Position numbers and translations under genes: made by a program
Part shown: positions 36,845 through 46,060 of the stretch, piece by piece
Position numbering within the stretch: position 1 is the first letter of the stretch
How the letters are laid out: every line of letters starts with the position of its first letter
Notes under the pieces: generated by a model
What the model saw: the letters and a program-made list of their open reading frames with translations, nothing else
Told to the model about the DNA's origin: nothing
The model's database searches: none
Assembly: GCF_029360805.1 (NCBI RefSeq)
Contig: NZ_JARKNC010000010.1
Span: 299,287 to 363,286, forward strand
Direction: 5' to 3'
Length of the DNA stretch: 64,000 nt
Source of the DNA: Daejeonella sp. JGW-45
GTDB lineage: Bacteria > Bacteroidota > Bacteroidia > Sphingobacteriales > Sphingobacteriaceae

Positions 36845-37936
36845 ATGAAGAAGGTAATATTAAATATATACAGCCTTAGAAATGGAGGAGCGGAGCGTGT
36901 TATGGCAAACCTGGCCAATCACCTGACCGTACGGGGTTATGAAGTATATATAATTACGATCGGCAATGCCGAATCTGGTTATGAGCTCTCGTCTGATATA
37001 AAAATCATAGAACTGGGCTTTGATAGCCTAAATTCAGGATTAGTAGCATCTATAAAGAAATTTTTAAAAACAGTTAAAGCTATTCACAAAAATTTCGTCA
37101 TTATTAAACCTGATCTTTGCATTAGCTTTATGACTGAAACTAATATTATAAGTCTGATAGCAGGAAAGCTATGTCACGTGCCTGTGATTGTTTCGGAAAG
37201 GACAAATCCACTGAAGCATTCGATCTCCAGTGTTTATTCGTTTTTAAGAAAGTCACTCTATAAATATGCAACTGAAGTGGTCTTACAGACCGAAGGTGTT
37301 TTAGCTTTTTATCGAAAGAATCTTAAGATAAAAAATTTGCAAGTAATTCCGAATCCGATACTAATTCGAGATTTTATGCCTTGTGAAGAGATAAAAAAAA
37401 AAACTATATTAAGTGTAGGTCGATTGTCTCAAGAAAAAGGTCATTTATTGTTGATAAATGCATTCGCGAAATCAGATGCAGTTAAATTAGGCTGGAAACT
37501 TATAATAGTAGGTTCGGGTCCTATGCAGAACTTTTTATTTGAACAAGTAGTGCATTTGAAATTAACTGATTACATAGAATTTAAAGGTCGATCTCTAAAT
37601 GTTTATGAATATCTCAAGGAAGCGGGTATTTTTGTTTTGCCGTCAAGTTATGAGGGGTTTCCAAATGCGTTGATGGAAGCATTGTCGGTTGGAGTACCTT
37701 CTATTAGTACAAATTGCGATTTTGGGCCATCTGACCTTATTCATGACGGAATAAACGGCTTGCTAGTAGAGACCGATAATGTGACTGATCTAAAAGAAAA
37801 AATCAATACTCTTTTACATAGTGATTCAAAAAGAGCAGATTTTCGAGCCGAGGGGCCGAGGTCAATGAAACGATTTAATTATGAAATTATAATGCATAAA
37901 TGGGAAAGTTTAATCAACAAAACAATTAAAAATTAG
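36845..37936 (+). CDS. GT4 family glycosyltransferase
   Basis: A 363-residue GT-B enzyme. Acceptor-domain start is LRNGGAERVMANLANHL, and the donor site is ILSVGRLSQEKGHLLLINAF (about 185-205) plus VLPSSYEGFPNALMEALSVGVPSIST with the E(x7)E pair. A homopolymer A11 (37393-37403) encodes the KKK just before the donor-site strand. Such a run could slip and switch the gene off. Sugar specificity is unknown. Confidence 0.9.
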   Translation: MKKVILNIYSLRNGGAERVMANLANHLTVRGYEVYIITIGNAESGYELSSDIKIIELGFDSLNSGLVASIKKFLKTVKAIHKNFVIIKPDLCISFMTETNIISLIAGKLCHVPVIVSERTNPLKHSISSVYSFLRKSLYKYATEVVLQTEGVLAFYRKNLKIKNLQVIPNPILIRDFMPCEEIKKKTILSVGRLSQEKGHLLLINAFAKSDAVKLGWKLIIVGSGPMQNFLFEQVVHLKLTDYIEFKGRSLNVYEYLKEAGIFVLPSSYEGFPNALMEALSVGVPSISTNCDFGPSDLIHDGINGLLVETDNVTDLKEKINTLLHSDSKRADFRAEGPRSMKRFNYEIIMHKWESLINKTIKN

Positions 37937-37937
37937 T

Positions 37938-38771
37938 ATGACTGAATCAAGTGAACTGAGTTCGACGGATGTACGAGGCGATCGTTTCTCTTTTGGCGCC
38001 AATTGGGCTAATTACCTCAAATCTATTGACGATGAAAAGATTAACAATGCTGCGACTTCAATGAAAAGAATGTTGGGAAATGATTCCCTCTCGGGCCTCA
38101 GGTTTCTCGACATAGGCTCCGGTAGCGGTATTCATAGCTTAGTAGCAAGAAGATTGGGCGCAACTGTTTATTCCCTAGATTACGATACGCAAAGTGTAGA
38201 ATGCACGAAATATTTAAAGGAGAAATTTTATCCAAATGACGAAACCTGGACAGTAGTACAAGGGTCGGCTTTGGATGACGAGTTCATCCGGTCTCTTGGT
38301 GAATTTGACATAGTATATAGTTGGGGAGTTCTGCACCATACGGGTAATATGTTTAAAGCACTAGCTAATGCGGATATCCCGGTAAAGAAGAATGGGGTTT
38401 TATTTATCTCTATTTATAACGATCAGGGGCCATGGTCAAAGTATTGGACTTTTGTTAAAAGAACCTATAATAAAAATAGGTTTAACAGATTCTTATGGAC
38501 TTATTTTTACATCGCGCTGTTTACGACGAAGGGCGCGGTAAAGGATCTTTTTCTTTTTAAGAATCCATTTAGGAGATACTCTGAATATAAACGTAAGAGA
38601 GGGATGACGATTCACTACGATCTGATAGACTGGATTGGTGGATTTCCATTTGAAGTTGCAAAGCCTGAGGTTATTCTGGACTTTTATTCTGAGAAGGGAT
38701 ATACCTTAAAAAAGTTAAAGACCTGCGGAGGTGGGTTCGGCTGCAATGAGTTTGTGTTTGTAAGAACATAA
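37938..38771 (+). CDS. Class I SAM-dependent methyltransferase
   Basis: A 277-residue methyltransferase. Motif I is LRFLDIGSGSGIHSLVARRLGA (about 54-75), then VYSLDYDTQSVE, and IVYSWGVLHHTGNMFKAL, the LHHT element being common to ubiquinone-type and sugar-chain methyltransferases. The N-terminal DRFSFGANWANYLKSI suggests a glycan-linked role, as in methyltransferases that cap or modify repeat units. It lies between a glycosyltransferase and the polymerase candidate. Confidence 0.82.
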   Translation: MTESSELSSTDVRGDRFSFGANWANYLKSIDDEKINNAATSMKRMLGNDSLSGLRFLDIGSGSGIHSLVARRLGATVYSLDYDTQSVECTKYLKEKFYPNDETWTVVQGSALDDEFIRSLGEFDIVYSWGVLHHTGNMFKALANADIPVKKNGVLFISIYNDQGPWSKYWTFVKRTYNKNRFNRFLWTYFYIALFTTKGAVKDLFLFKNPFRRYSEYKRKRGMTIHYDLIDWIGGFPFEVAKPEVILDFYSEKGYTLKKLKTCGGGFGCNEFVFVRT

Positions 38772-38804
38772 TAAGTCGAACTGGCCCTCATTAAATTATA
38801 GAAT

Positions 38805-40154
38805 GTGCTTCTTAAATACCATTGGCTTTTTCGAATTATAACCGGCATTTTAGCCAGTTTGTTTTTAACGTATTTTGCTTATTACTTTAATGAACCTAGC
38901 CTCTTATTTACAGGTTTGCTATTTTACTTAATCGGCTCATTATTTACATTATGTAAGCGTGAATACCGTATTTTTCAAGTATCATATTGTTGGTTAGTAA
39001 TATTTTGTGTAGCTCAGGCTTTATTTTTTCAATCGGCTTATCTTCAAATATTTGACAAAGGTGGCGATGATAGATATTTTTTTGAAGATTGGATTCTGTT
39101 AGGATACTACGATATCGATGCCGTCTTAACGGAATACAACCCTTATAAGACCTTTGTTCTACCAGCGGTTTATTATTTAAAGTTCATTAATTTTTTGGGT
39201 TTCGGGTCTACCTTTTCGTTTCATGTTAATCTGATCAATGTCTTCGTCGGCTCGATGATACCGGTGTTTGTTTACAAAACAGCCATATTTTTTACTACTT
39301 CCAGACTAGCTCAATTTGCTACGGTTTTTGTTTCTTTTTATCCATTCCTGAATTATCAGAGCGTTAAGATAATGCGGGATGTGGATGTTTATTTATTGTT
39401 CACTATCTTAATTTATCTGTTGACCACTAACCTAAGGTTGTTAGCGAAAGGGCTTTGGATTCTGTTAATTGTTTTCCTAATGTGGAATGTCAGAAAAGAG
39501 GCGTTGATTTATATATTTATTTTGGTGGGCTCATTTAGTTTTCTTCAAAATAAGAGCATTTTAACTCGTGTAACGTTAGTTGTTCTTATTTTTCTTTCGT
39601 TTGGGGTCGTATACATGTATGTAAGTACAGTGTATGGATTAGACCTAAATTCGGTTATTAAGTTTTCTCAACTTTATGACGATTTAAGGCAAGAAACCGC
39701 TGGTGACAGCTCTATAGCTACCATGCTTAAGAATGCAGGGTTCCTGGGAAAAGTGATTTCAGTTCCTTACGTTTGGTTATCACCCTTACCACCACCTATA
39801 TTATTTTCAGTAAATTTTATGAGTTTGCTTATAAGTATAGGTTGTTTGTTATGGTATTATTTGATGCCGAGGGGAGTCATTAACTTATATAATAACACAA
39901 TCAATTCATCTGGTATTGAACAGCGTAATTTATCACTATCAATATGTGTAACGATTCTTATAGGTAGCTTGTTTATAGCATATACTTCAGGTGATCCTCG
40001 GCATACTCTGATTTTCTTTCCAACCTTCTCAATTTTTTGTTTTGGATATTTTCAGAATAGTAGACAAAAGTTCGAATTAAACCTAATTTATGTTACAATA
40101 TTTACTCTTATTGTAGCAATACTATCGTATTTATATTTAAAGTTTTTAATATAG
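38805..40154 (+). CDS. Multi-pass membrane protein, Wzy polymerase candidate
   Basis: A 449-residue protein with about ten to twelve membrane helices, starting at GTG (no ATG in frame nearby). Notable loop features are FDKGGDDRYFFEDW (about 82-96), WNVRKEALI near 224, and SGDPRHTLIFFP near 405. It is the only unassigned polytopic protein in the main operon and lies among glycosyltransferases, so it is the best candidate for the O-unit polymerase. The RxE and DPRH motifs also occur in other polytopic transferases, so a GT-C enzyme cannot be excluded. Wzy proteins are too diverse to prove by eye. Confidence 0.6.
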   Translation: MLLKYHWLFRIITGILASLFLTYFAYYFNEPSLLFTGLLFYLIGSLFTLCKREYRIFQVSYCWLVIFCVAQALFFQSAYLQIFDKGGDDRYFFEDWILLGYYDIDAVLTEYNPYKTFVLPAVYYLKFINFLGFGSTFSFHVNLINVFVGSMIPVFVYKTAIFFTTSRLAQFATVFVSFYPFLNYQSVKIMRDVDVYLLFTILIYLLTTNLRLLAKGLWILLIVFLMWNVRKEALIYIFILVGSFSFLQNKSILTRVTLVVLIFLSFGVVYMYVSTVYGLDLNSVIKFSQLYDDLRQETAGDSSIATMLKNAGFLGKVISVPYVWLSPLPPPILFSVNFMSLLISIGCLLWYYLMPRGVINLYNNTINSSGIEQRNLSLSICVTILIGSLFIAYTSGDPRHTLIFFPTFSIFCFGYFQNSRQKFELNLIYVTIFTLIVAILSYLYLKFLI

Positions 40155-40159
40155 TTTGT

Positions 40160-41989
40160 ATGTGTGGCATATTTGGGACTACTAGCAAGTATGAAGAAGC
40201 GGTTATAAAAGCGAAACTTCAAACAATGGATCACCGTGGACCTGACTATTGTAGTTTCAAGAGTATAGACTCGAGGTTGATTTTTGGCCATAACAGGCTG
40301 GCTATTATCGATCTGGATTCCAGATCTAATCAACCGTTTATTTATGAAAACATCGAGATTGTTTTTAATGGTGAGATATATAATTTTTTGGATCTGAAAG
40401 AAACTTTGCGTGCAGAGGGCCATGTTTTTAATACATCATCGGATACGGAGGTAGTGTGTGCGTCTTATCTGGAGTTTGGAACTAAATGTCTAGATTATTT
40501 AAACGGGATGTTCGCCTTTGTAATTTACGATAGAGCTAAGAATATTCTATTTGGAGCCAGGGATAGATTGGGTAAAAAGCCGTTTTATTATATGTTTGAT
40601 GATGGTGAATTTGAGTTTGCTAGTTCTCTTTCTGCAATAGAATGTGGTAAGCAACTGGAGCTTAATAGGGAATCATTAACAAAATATCTATATTGGAATT
40701 ATATACCAGAGCCTCACACTCCTTTTCAAAATGTCTTTAAATTACCCGCTGGCCATAGTTTCGTTTACGATCTTGGGAGTACAGAGTTAAAAATAAGTAA
40801 ATATTGGGATCTCCCTGTAAAAAACTTTGTAGGAAATGTCAGTTATGAGGATGCTGTAAAAGAATTAGATGAGCTTCTTACGGATGCTGTTAAAATCAGG
40901 ATGATCGCTGACGTACCGCTAGGTGTGTTTTTGTCTGGAGGAGTGGATTCGTCTGTAGTTGCTGCTATAGCTCAGAAGGTAAGTGCGGTTCCGGTTAAAA
41001 CTTTTTCAATAAAGTTTAATGAATCCGGGTTTGACGAAAGTGCATATGCTAGGCAAGTAGCGAATCTTCTTAAAGCAGATCATACTGAAATTGAGTGTAC
41101 ATATGAAGAAGGTATAAACTTTATAAAGAACTTTTCCGACTTTTATGATGAGCCTTTTGCTGACAGTTCCGCCATTCCGTCATTGTTGTTATCAAAATAC
41201 ACAAGTCAAAATGTAACAGTAGCACTTTCTGGTGATGGGGGAGATGAAACTTTCCTGGGTTACAATATTTATGATATAGTACAGGATCGAAGGAAGACTT
41301 TTTACATTCCGCTCTTTGTCAGAAAGCTAATAAGTAAAGTTGTTAAGTCAATTGCTAAAGGCGACACTCGTTTAAACCTGATTGCAAGAGGAATGTTACT
41401 TAAAGACATTAAAGCCTATTATATTTCATATTTCAAGGGCTTAAATAATGATTGGATTGAAGGCAAAGAAGGAGATGTTGAATACGTGGAATATTTAATG
41501 AGTAGGAAAAAGCCACTACTGGAAGCTATTTCAGATTTTGATACCAAGAAATATATGAATGGTGATTGTATTACAAAGGTTGAGAGAGCGAGTATGGCTT
41601 TTTCATTAGAGGTCAGGTCACCCTTAATGGATTACAGAATAATAGAATTTGCCCGCAAAATTCCAACAGACTTTAAATATAATAATGGTATCAAGAAGAG
41701 AATTTTAAAGGATGTCCTTTATAATTATTTACCTGAAAAAATTTTTGACAGAAGGAAGGCAGGTTTTGGTATGCCTTTGGGTGTTTGGTTTCGAACTATT
41801 TTAAAAGATTATGTTTTGGAAATGGTCAGTTCTGAAAACTTAAAATGTATAGATAGCTTGATTGTAAAAGACGAGTTTCTCAGGATCGTTGACGAGCATA
41901 TGGAAGGTAAATGGGATCACACTCCTAAGATTTGGAAGGTTATTGTTCTAATAAACTGGTTAAAAAAACGAGGTCTTAAAGTAAATTAA
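40160..41989 (+). CDS. asnB: Asparagine synthase-like amidotransferase (WbpS/WbtH type)
   Basis: A 609-residue enzyme with an N-terminal glutaminase domain (nucleophile Cys2 in MCGIFG, then HRGPDY and NGEIYNF) and a synthetase domain with the PP-loop LSGGVDSSVVA (about 256-266) and ALSGDGGDETFLGY. Relatives in O-antigen loci, such as WbpS in P. aeruginosa and WbtH in Francisella, turn a uronic acid carboxylate into a uronamide. With tviB and tviC this predicts GalNAcAN or a related amide. Housekeeping asparagine synthesis is possible but less likely inside this operon. Confidence 0.88.
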   Translation: MCGIFGTTSKYEEAVIKAKLQTMDHRGPDYCSFKSIDSRLIFGHNRLAIIDLDSRSNQPFIYENIEIVFNGEIYNFLDLKETLRAEGHVFNTSSDTEVVCASYLEFGTKCLDYLNGMFAFVIYDRAKNILFGARDRLGKKPFYYMFDDGEFEFASSLSAIECGKQLELNRESLTKYLYWNYIPEPHTPFQNVFKLPAGHSFVYDLGSTELKISKYWDLPVKNFVGNVSYEDAVKELDELLTDAVKIRMIADVPLGVFLSGGVDSSVVAAIAQKVSAVPVKTFSIKFNESGFDESAYARQVANLLKADHTEIECTYEEGINFIKNFSDFYDEPFADSSAIPSLLLSKYTSQNVTVALSGDGGDETFLGYNIYDIVQDRRKTFYIPLFVRKLISKVVKSIAKGDTRLNLIARGMLLKDIKAYYISYFKGLNNDWIEGKEGDVEYVEYLMSRKKPLLEAISDFDTKKYMNGDCITKVERASMAFSLEVRSPLMDYRIIEFARKIPTDFKYNNGIKKRILKDVLYNYLPEKIFDRRKAGFGMPLGVWFRTILKDYVLEMVSSENLKCIDSLIVKDEFLRIVDEHMEGKWDHTPKIWKVIVLINWLKKRGLKVN

Positions 41990-41998
41990 TTGAACGCC

Positions 41999-42538
41999 AT
42001 GTTTTTGAAGATATTCCATTTATTTATTTTTTTTTTCAAAGGTGGTACCGCCTACGCTAAAGCAATAGGAGTCAATATTGGTAAAGACTGTAGAATTATA
42101 ACCAGGCATTTTGGAACTGAACCGTTTTTGATTACCATTGGTAACAGAGTAACTGTGACCGATGGGGTGAGATTTTTAACTCATGACGGTTCTCTGTGGC
42201 TCTTTCGCGATCAACGAGGTAGGCGATATAAATATCAAAAGATTAGCATTGGGGATAATGTGTTCATTGGCGTAAATTCTATTATTATGCCAGGAGTCCT
42301 AATCGATAATAATGTGATTGTAGCAGCAGGTTCCATAGTTACAAAGTCAATACCAGCAGGTGTTATTGTTGCGGGTTGCCCCGCCCGGATTATAGGAAAA
42401 TACGACGATTTTGAAGCACGCTGTTTAAGCGATAGTTATGCCGAAGCAGATTTGAAAGAGCATTTAAATTTCAAAGACAACGTACTGCAGCTGATAGATC
42501 ATAAAATAAAGCCCTTTTTGGAACAAACAAGATTATGA
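41999..42538 (+). CDS. Hexapeptide sugar acyltransferase
   Basis: About 179 residues from ATG 41999 (the frame opens at TTG 41990). Left-handed beta-helix O-acetyltransferase of the maltose/galactoside type: ITIGNRVTVTDGVRFLTHDGS (His at about 58), then KISIGDNVFIGVNSIIMPGVLIDNNVIVAAGSIVTKSIPAGVIVAGCPAR. It probably acetylates a hydroxyl of a sugar in the repeat. A T10 tract (42027-42036) at codons 10-13 would frameshift the protein if it slipped, a possible on/off switch for acetylation. It overlaps the next gene by four bases. Confidence 0.87.
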   Translation: MFLKIFHLFIFFFKGGTAYAKAIGVNIGKDCRIITRHFGTEPFLITIGNRVTVTDGVRFLTHDGSLWLFRDQRGRRYKYQKISIGDNVFIGVNSIIMPGVLIDNNVIVAAGSIVTKSIPAGVIVAGCPARIIGKYDDFEARCLSDSYAEADLKEHLNFKDNVLQLIDHKIKPFLEQTRL

Positions 42539-43629
42539 AAATTGGTTTTTTCTTACCCTCGGGTATTAAGGGTGGGGCGGAGCAACTAATTTTTCAGCTA
42601 ATAGCGGAATACCAAACGCTTGGTCATGAAATAGTTGTGTTCTTTCTAACAAATTTAGAAGCTGACTCCTTTATCAAGGATCTTAGGAAGGAGAACATTA
42701 GTGTTTATGTTTGTCCTGTTAAAAGGGAATTTATTGGATATTTGATTTTGCCATTCATGTGTTTATGGCAGACCTTGTTCAATAGGCGATTCTCATTAAT
42801 ATTCAGTTCTCATGTTCATCTAAACAGCCTGGTAGCTGTTTATCGAAAATTATTTTTTTTAAAGACCGAAACCCATCTCGCTAGAGAATCAACGTTGATT
42901 TTTAGTAGATTTAAGGGGAGGAGACTTAAAGCGTTCAGATTTTTCTATAATTTAGGCTACAAATTTATTCCCAACATAATATGTCAAACTGATCTTATGA
43001 GGACTGAGTTGATTAGGAACCTTCCCTGGCTTCAAAATACCTCGAGAGTCATTGTTTTACCCAATCCCATCAATCGAAAAGATATCGAGAATAAGTTGCT
43101 AGAAGCTTTTGATCAACCAAGTTTTGAATACATAGTAGCAGCGGGCTCGTTAACAACGGTCAAGGGGTTCGATATTCTTATAGAAGCATTCAGTTTGACA
43201 TCTGCTAGTTTTCCGGGTTTGAAGCTGTTAATTCTAGGTGAAGGACCGCAACGGGTCAGTTTAGAAAATTTAATTGCTAAATATAATCTATCTGATAGGG
43301 TATCACTTATCGGATGGACACAAAATGTTTATCCGTATTTTAAATACGCTAGAACTTGTGTTGTTTCGTCACGAATAGAAGGATTTCCGAACGTATTACT
43401 TCAAGCGATGGCTTGTAGTAATACGGTCGTTTCAACTTTATGTGCTGGGGGAATTGAGGCTATTCCCGGTATTTACACTTGTCAAACCGAGAGTGCATCT
43501 GCATTATCCGAAGCTTTAAATGTTGCTCTGGCTAATGATAATTTTGAAAATAGAAATGTTTATGATTCATATCTAAACAATAATTTGATCGAACAATATG
43601 TTATAACTCTCAATGGCATAAAGGAATGA
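42535..43629 (+). CDS. GT4 family glycosyltransferase
   Basis: A 364-residue GT-B enzyme: FFLPSGIKGGAEQLIFQLI at the N-terminus, VAAGSLTTVKGFDILIEAF (about 200-220) and CVVSSRIEGFPNVLLQAMACSNTVVST carrying the donor-binding E(x7)E pair. No membrane helix except a hydrophobic stretch (YLILPFMCLWQTLF) that may rest on the membrane. Overlaps both neighbours by four bases. Donor unknown. Confidence 0.9.
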   Translation: MKIGFFLPSGIKGGAEQLIFQLIAEYQTLGHEIVVFFLTNLEADSFIKDLRKENISVYVCPVKREFIGYLILPFMCLWQTLFNRRFSLIFSSHVHLNSLVAVYRKLFFLKTETHLARESTLIFSRFKGRRLKAFRFFYNLGYKFIPNIICQTDLMRTELIRNLPWLQNTSRVIVLPNPINRKDIENKLLEAFDQPSFEYIVAAGSLTTVKGFDILIEAFSLTSASFPGLKLLILGEGPQRVSLENLIAKYNLSDRVSLIGWTQNVYPYFKYARTCVVSSRIEGFPNVLLQAMACSNTVVSTLCAGGIEAIPGIYTCQTESASALSEALNVALANDNFENRNVYDSYLNNNLIEQYVITLNGIKE

Positions 43630-44999
43630 GGTATCAGGCTAAAGTTTTATTGGTTTTCTGCTTGCTTGTCTCAATGGTTGTCGGAGTATGTCCCTCATCG
43701 TTTGGACTACCTACGGTCAGCGTAAAGACTTTTGGCGCACTAGGTGACGACAATATAGACGATACAGAAGCCATTCAGAAGGCTATTGACTATACGGCAT
43801 CGATTTCGGGGATTTTATACTTCCCTAACGGACATTATATTGTTTCAAAGCTATCGATAAAATGTTCCTTGCTTGGTTCTGACAAGTCTGTAATAGTAAA
43901 GAGTCTCAATGCATTTGATCAAGAATATGAATTTTGCCGGGTGGATCGACAAAGTTATATTTCTATTTCTAAGATAACCTTTAACGGTTCGGGGGGGATC
44001 TCTAATTCAAAGGTAACAGGGTCAATACCACTATTCATTAGTTATAGCCGTAATATACACGTATCAGAATGCAAGTTTGAAAATTCCCCGATGAGTGGGA
44101 TCAGAGTAGAATCGTCACAGAATATCAACATACATCGCTCGGTTGCGTCCAATTCGATCGGAAATTTTGGCGATGGGTTTTATATAGAGGATTGTGTACA
44201 GGTTAATGTATCAGATTGCAGGGCAAACGAATATACGCGGATAGGCTTTGTAGTAGAGAGAAATTCCTATGATATTCAGTTTGAAAATTGTACCGCGTCA
44301 AACGGTCGGAATGCTTCATCACTAAGGGGTGGGGGCGAATATAATGCTGGCTTCTGGTTCGAGGGTTCTGGCGATATCACAGTAAAAAATTGTAAAGCGA
44401 TTAACAATACACACTTTGGATTCGTAGCTACCTCGGGAATAGACAAAAAGTTGAAACCCGGAACAGTTAATTTTACTTACAAAAACTGCAGTTCTACTAA
44501 TTCCGCTATCGGTTTTAGAGTTTCATCATCTGGAAATCCGGTTAAGATCACACTTAACGAATGTAAATCGGAAAAGGTAAATCAGGGATTCATAGCATTA
44601 GCCAGAGATGAGAGCGATATCTTTGAATTTCTAAGATGCACAGTTGGATTGATTACCTCGAACAGTACGGGTCTAAATGATATGGGATTTATGTGGGAAA
44701 GCTCTATTAATGAGAAAGGGACAGCAGGTTCTCTTCCTGTGTTTAAATTTATTAAATCCAGGGTCAATTATGTTCTTCCCATAGCAATATCAAAACTATA
44801 CAGCAGAGACATAAATAATAGCGATATAGGAACTTACGGAGGAGGTGCTGCTAATATCTTCATAGAAGATTTTAGCAATTCGCTGGGTAAAACAGGTGTG
44901 ATAATAAAGGCAATCCGCGGGCAGCCTAGTTTCTATATCAAAAACACTAAAGCAAACCTCAATTATCTGGTTAAAAAAGAGAATGTTAAAATCTTATGA
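43626..44999 (+). CDS. Secreted right-handed beta-helix protein (pectate-lyase-3 type)
   Basis: A 457-residue protein with an N-terminal signal peptide (about 1-27, VLLVFCLLVSMVVGVCP) and a right-handed parallel beta-helix. The opening VKTFGALGDDNIDDTEAIQKAIDYT is the hallmark of Pectate_lyase_3 domains, and the body repeats N-x-x-CK/CR rungs (KNCKAINN, FKYKNCSS-like). It would act in the periplasm or outside as a lyase, hydrolase, epimerase or glycan-binding factor on the polymer. Catalytic residues cannot be assigned. A G7 tract lies at 43991-43997. It overlaps glycosyltransferase genes on both sides, so it is made with them. Confidence 0.78.
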   Translation: MRYQAKVLLVFCLLVSMVVGVCPSSFGLPTVSVKTFGALGDDNIDDTEAIQKAIDYTASISGILYFPNGHYIVSKLSIKCSLLGSDKSVIVKSLNAFDQEYEFCRVDRQSYISISKITFNGSGGISNSKVTGSIPLFISYSRNIHVSECKFENSPMSGIRVESSQNINIHRSVASNSIGNFGDGFYIEDCVQVNVSDCRANEYTRIGFVVERNSYDIQFENCTASNGRNASSLRGGGEYNAGFWFEGSGDITVKNCKAINNTHFGFVATSGIDKKLKPGTVNFTYKNCSSTNSAIGFRVSSSGNPVKITLNECKSEKVNQGFIALARDESDIFEFLRCTVGLITSNSTGLNDMGFMWESSINEKGTAGSLPVFKFIKSRVNYVLPIAISKLYSRDINNSDIGTYGGGAANIFIEDFSNSLGKTGVIIKAIRGQPSFYIKNTKANLNYLVKKENVKIL

Positions 45000-46060
45000 C
45001 CCAGAATATTTTATTTTTTTTTTCTAGCACAACGGTCGGAGGTGCCGAGACTAACATTATTAAAATTTCCCGAGAGCTATCGCATCGAGGCCACTCAATT
45101 TATTGGTGCTTCCTGGTAGATAATGGACCGATGCTACAACTGGCTGACTTCAATTTGAAAGTTCTGGAGACCGGATTATATTACAAGGACTTTTTCAGAT
45201 TCAGGAAAAAATATGTCGATTTTATAAAAGCGAATCAGATTGAATGCGTGTTGAATTTTGGGCTGCGTGTGGAGATAATTTCAAGGCTGTTATCTAAAGC
45301 AGCGGGAGCGCGGAAAATAATTTCAAATATAAGAAGCACGGACGACTGGAGAAAGTTCCATCATACGTTGTTAGACAGGATGACAAGTTTTTCTGTAGAC
45401 CACTGGGTATCTAATAGTAACGCCGGTAAATTAATTTTCCATAGACGCGAAAGGATTCCTTTGCATCGCATTGAAGTAATTTACAATTTCATAGATTTAC
45501 AAAGGAAAGGAATTTCAATAGTCCCCTCAGCCAATAAGAAAATCCACATTGGAGTCTTGGCTAATATTACAGCGGAGAAGGGCTATCTTGACTTGATCCC
45601 GCTTTCTAAACTTCTTATCCAAAATGGTATCGATCATGTCTTTGTTTGTGGGGGGAAGGACATGTTGAACAAAAGATTTCATCAAGCTCTTGTGGACAAT
45701 AATATTGAACATCATTTCGATCTTCGTGGCTATATTAGCGATAAAAGCAGCTTCTTCAGTTCATTAAATTTGTTCTTACTTCCCTCATATTTGGAGGGAA
45801 TGCCGACAGTAATATTAGAGGCTATGTCCATGGGGATCCCTGTGATTTCGACAAAAGTAGGTGGTATTCCCGAATTAATAGAAGATGGGGTGAATGGATA
45901 TTTATTTCAACCAGGCGATATCCAGGCTGCTTTGGATTCTATTATTTTAATGTTGCAGCGTGGTCAAAATAAGAAGATAAGTGAGAACGCATTTAAACGA
46001 TTGGACCAATTTTCTAAATCTTTTATAATTGATAAGTGGGAAAAAGTAATTCAACGGTAA
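44996..46060 (+). CDS. GT4 family glycosyltransferase
   Basis: A 354-residue GT-B enzyme: FFFSSTTVGGAETNIIKISREL at the N-terminus, IHIGVLANITAEKGYLDLIPL (about 182-202), and LLPSYLEGMPTVILEAMSMGIPVISTKVGGIPELI with the E(x7)E pair. Codons 7-10 contain a T10 tract (45014-45023), which would frameshift the protein at its very start if it slipped. It overlaps the beta-helix gene by four bases. Confidence 0.9.
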   Translation: MTQNILFFFSSTTVGGAETNIIKISRELSHRGHSIYWCFLVDNGPMLQLADFNLKVLETGLYYKDFFRFRKKYVDFIKANQIECVLNFGLRVEIISRLLSKAAGARKIISNIRSTDDWRKFHHTLLDRMTSFSVDHWVSNSNAGKLIFHRRERIPLHRIEVIYNFIDLQRKGISIVPSANKKIHIGVLANITAEKGYLDLIPLSKLLIQNGIDHVFVCGGKDMLNKRFHQALVDNNIEHHFDLRGYISDKSSFFSSLNLFLLPSYLEGMPTVILEAMSMGIPVISTKVGGIPELIEDGVNGYLFQPGDIQAALDSIILMLQRGQNKKISENAFKRLDQFSKSFIIDKWEKVIQR

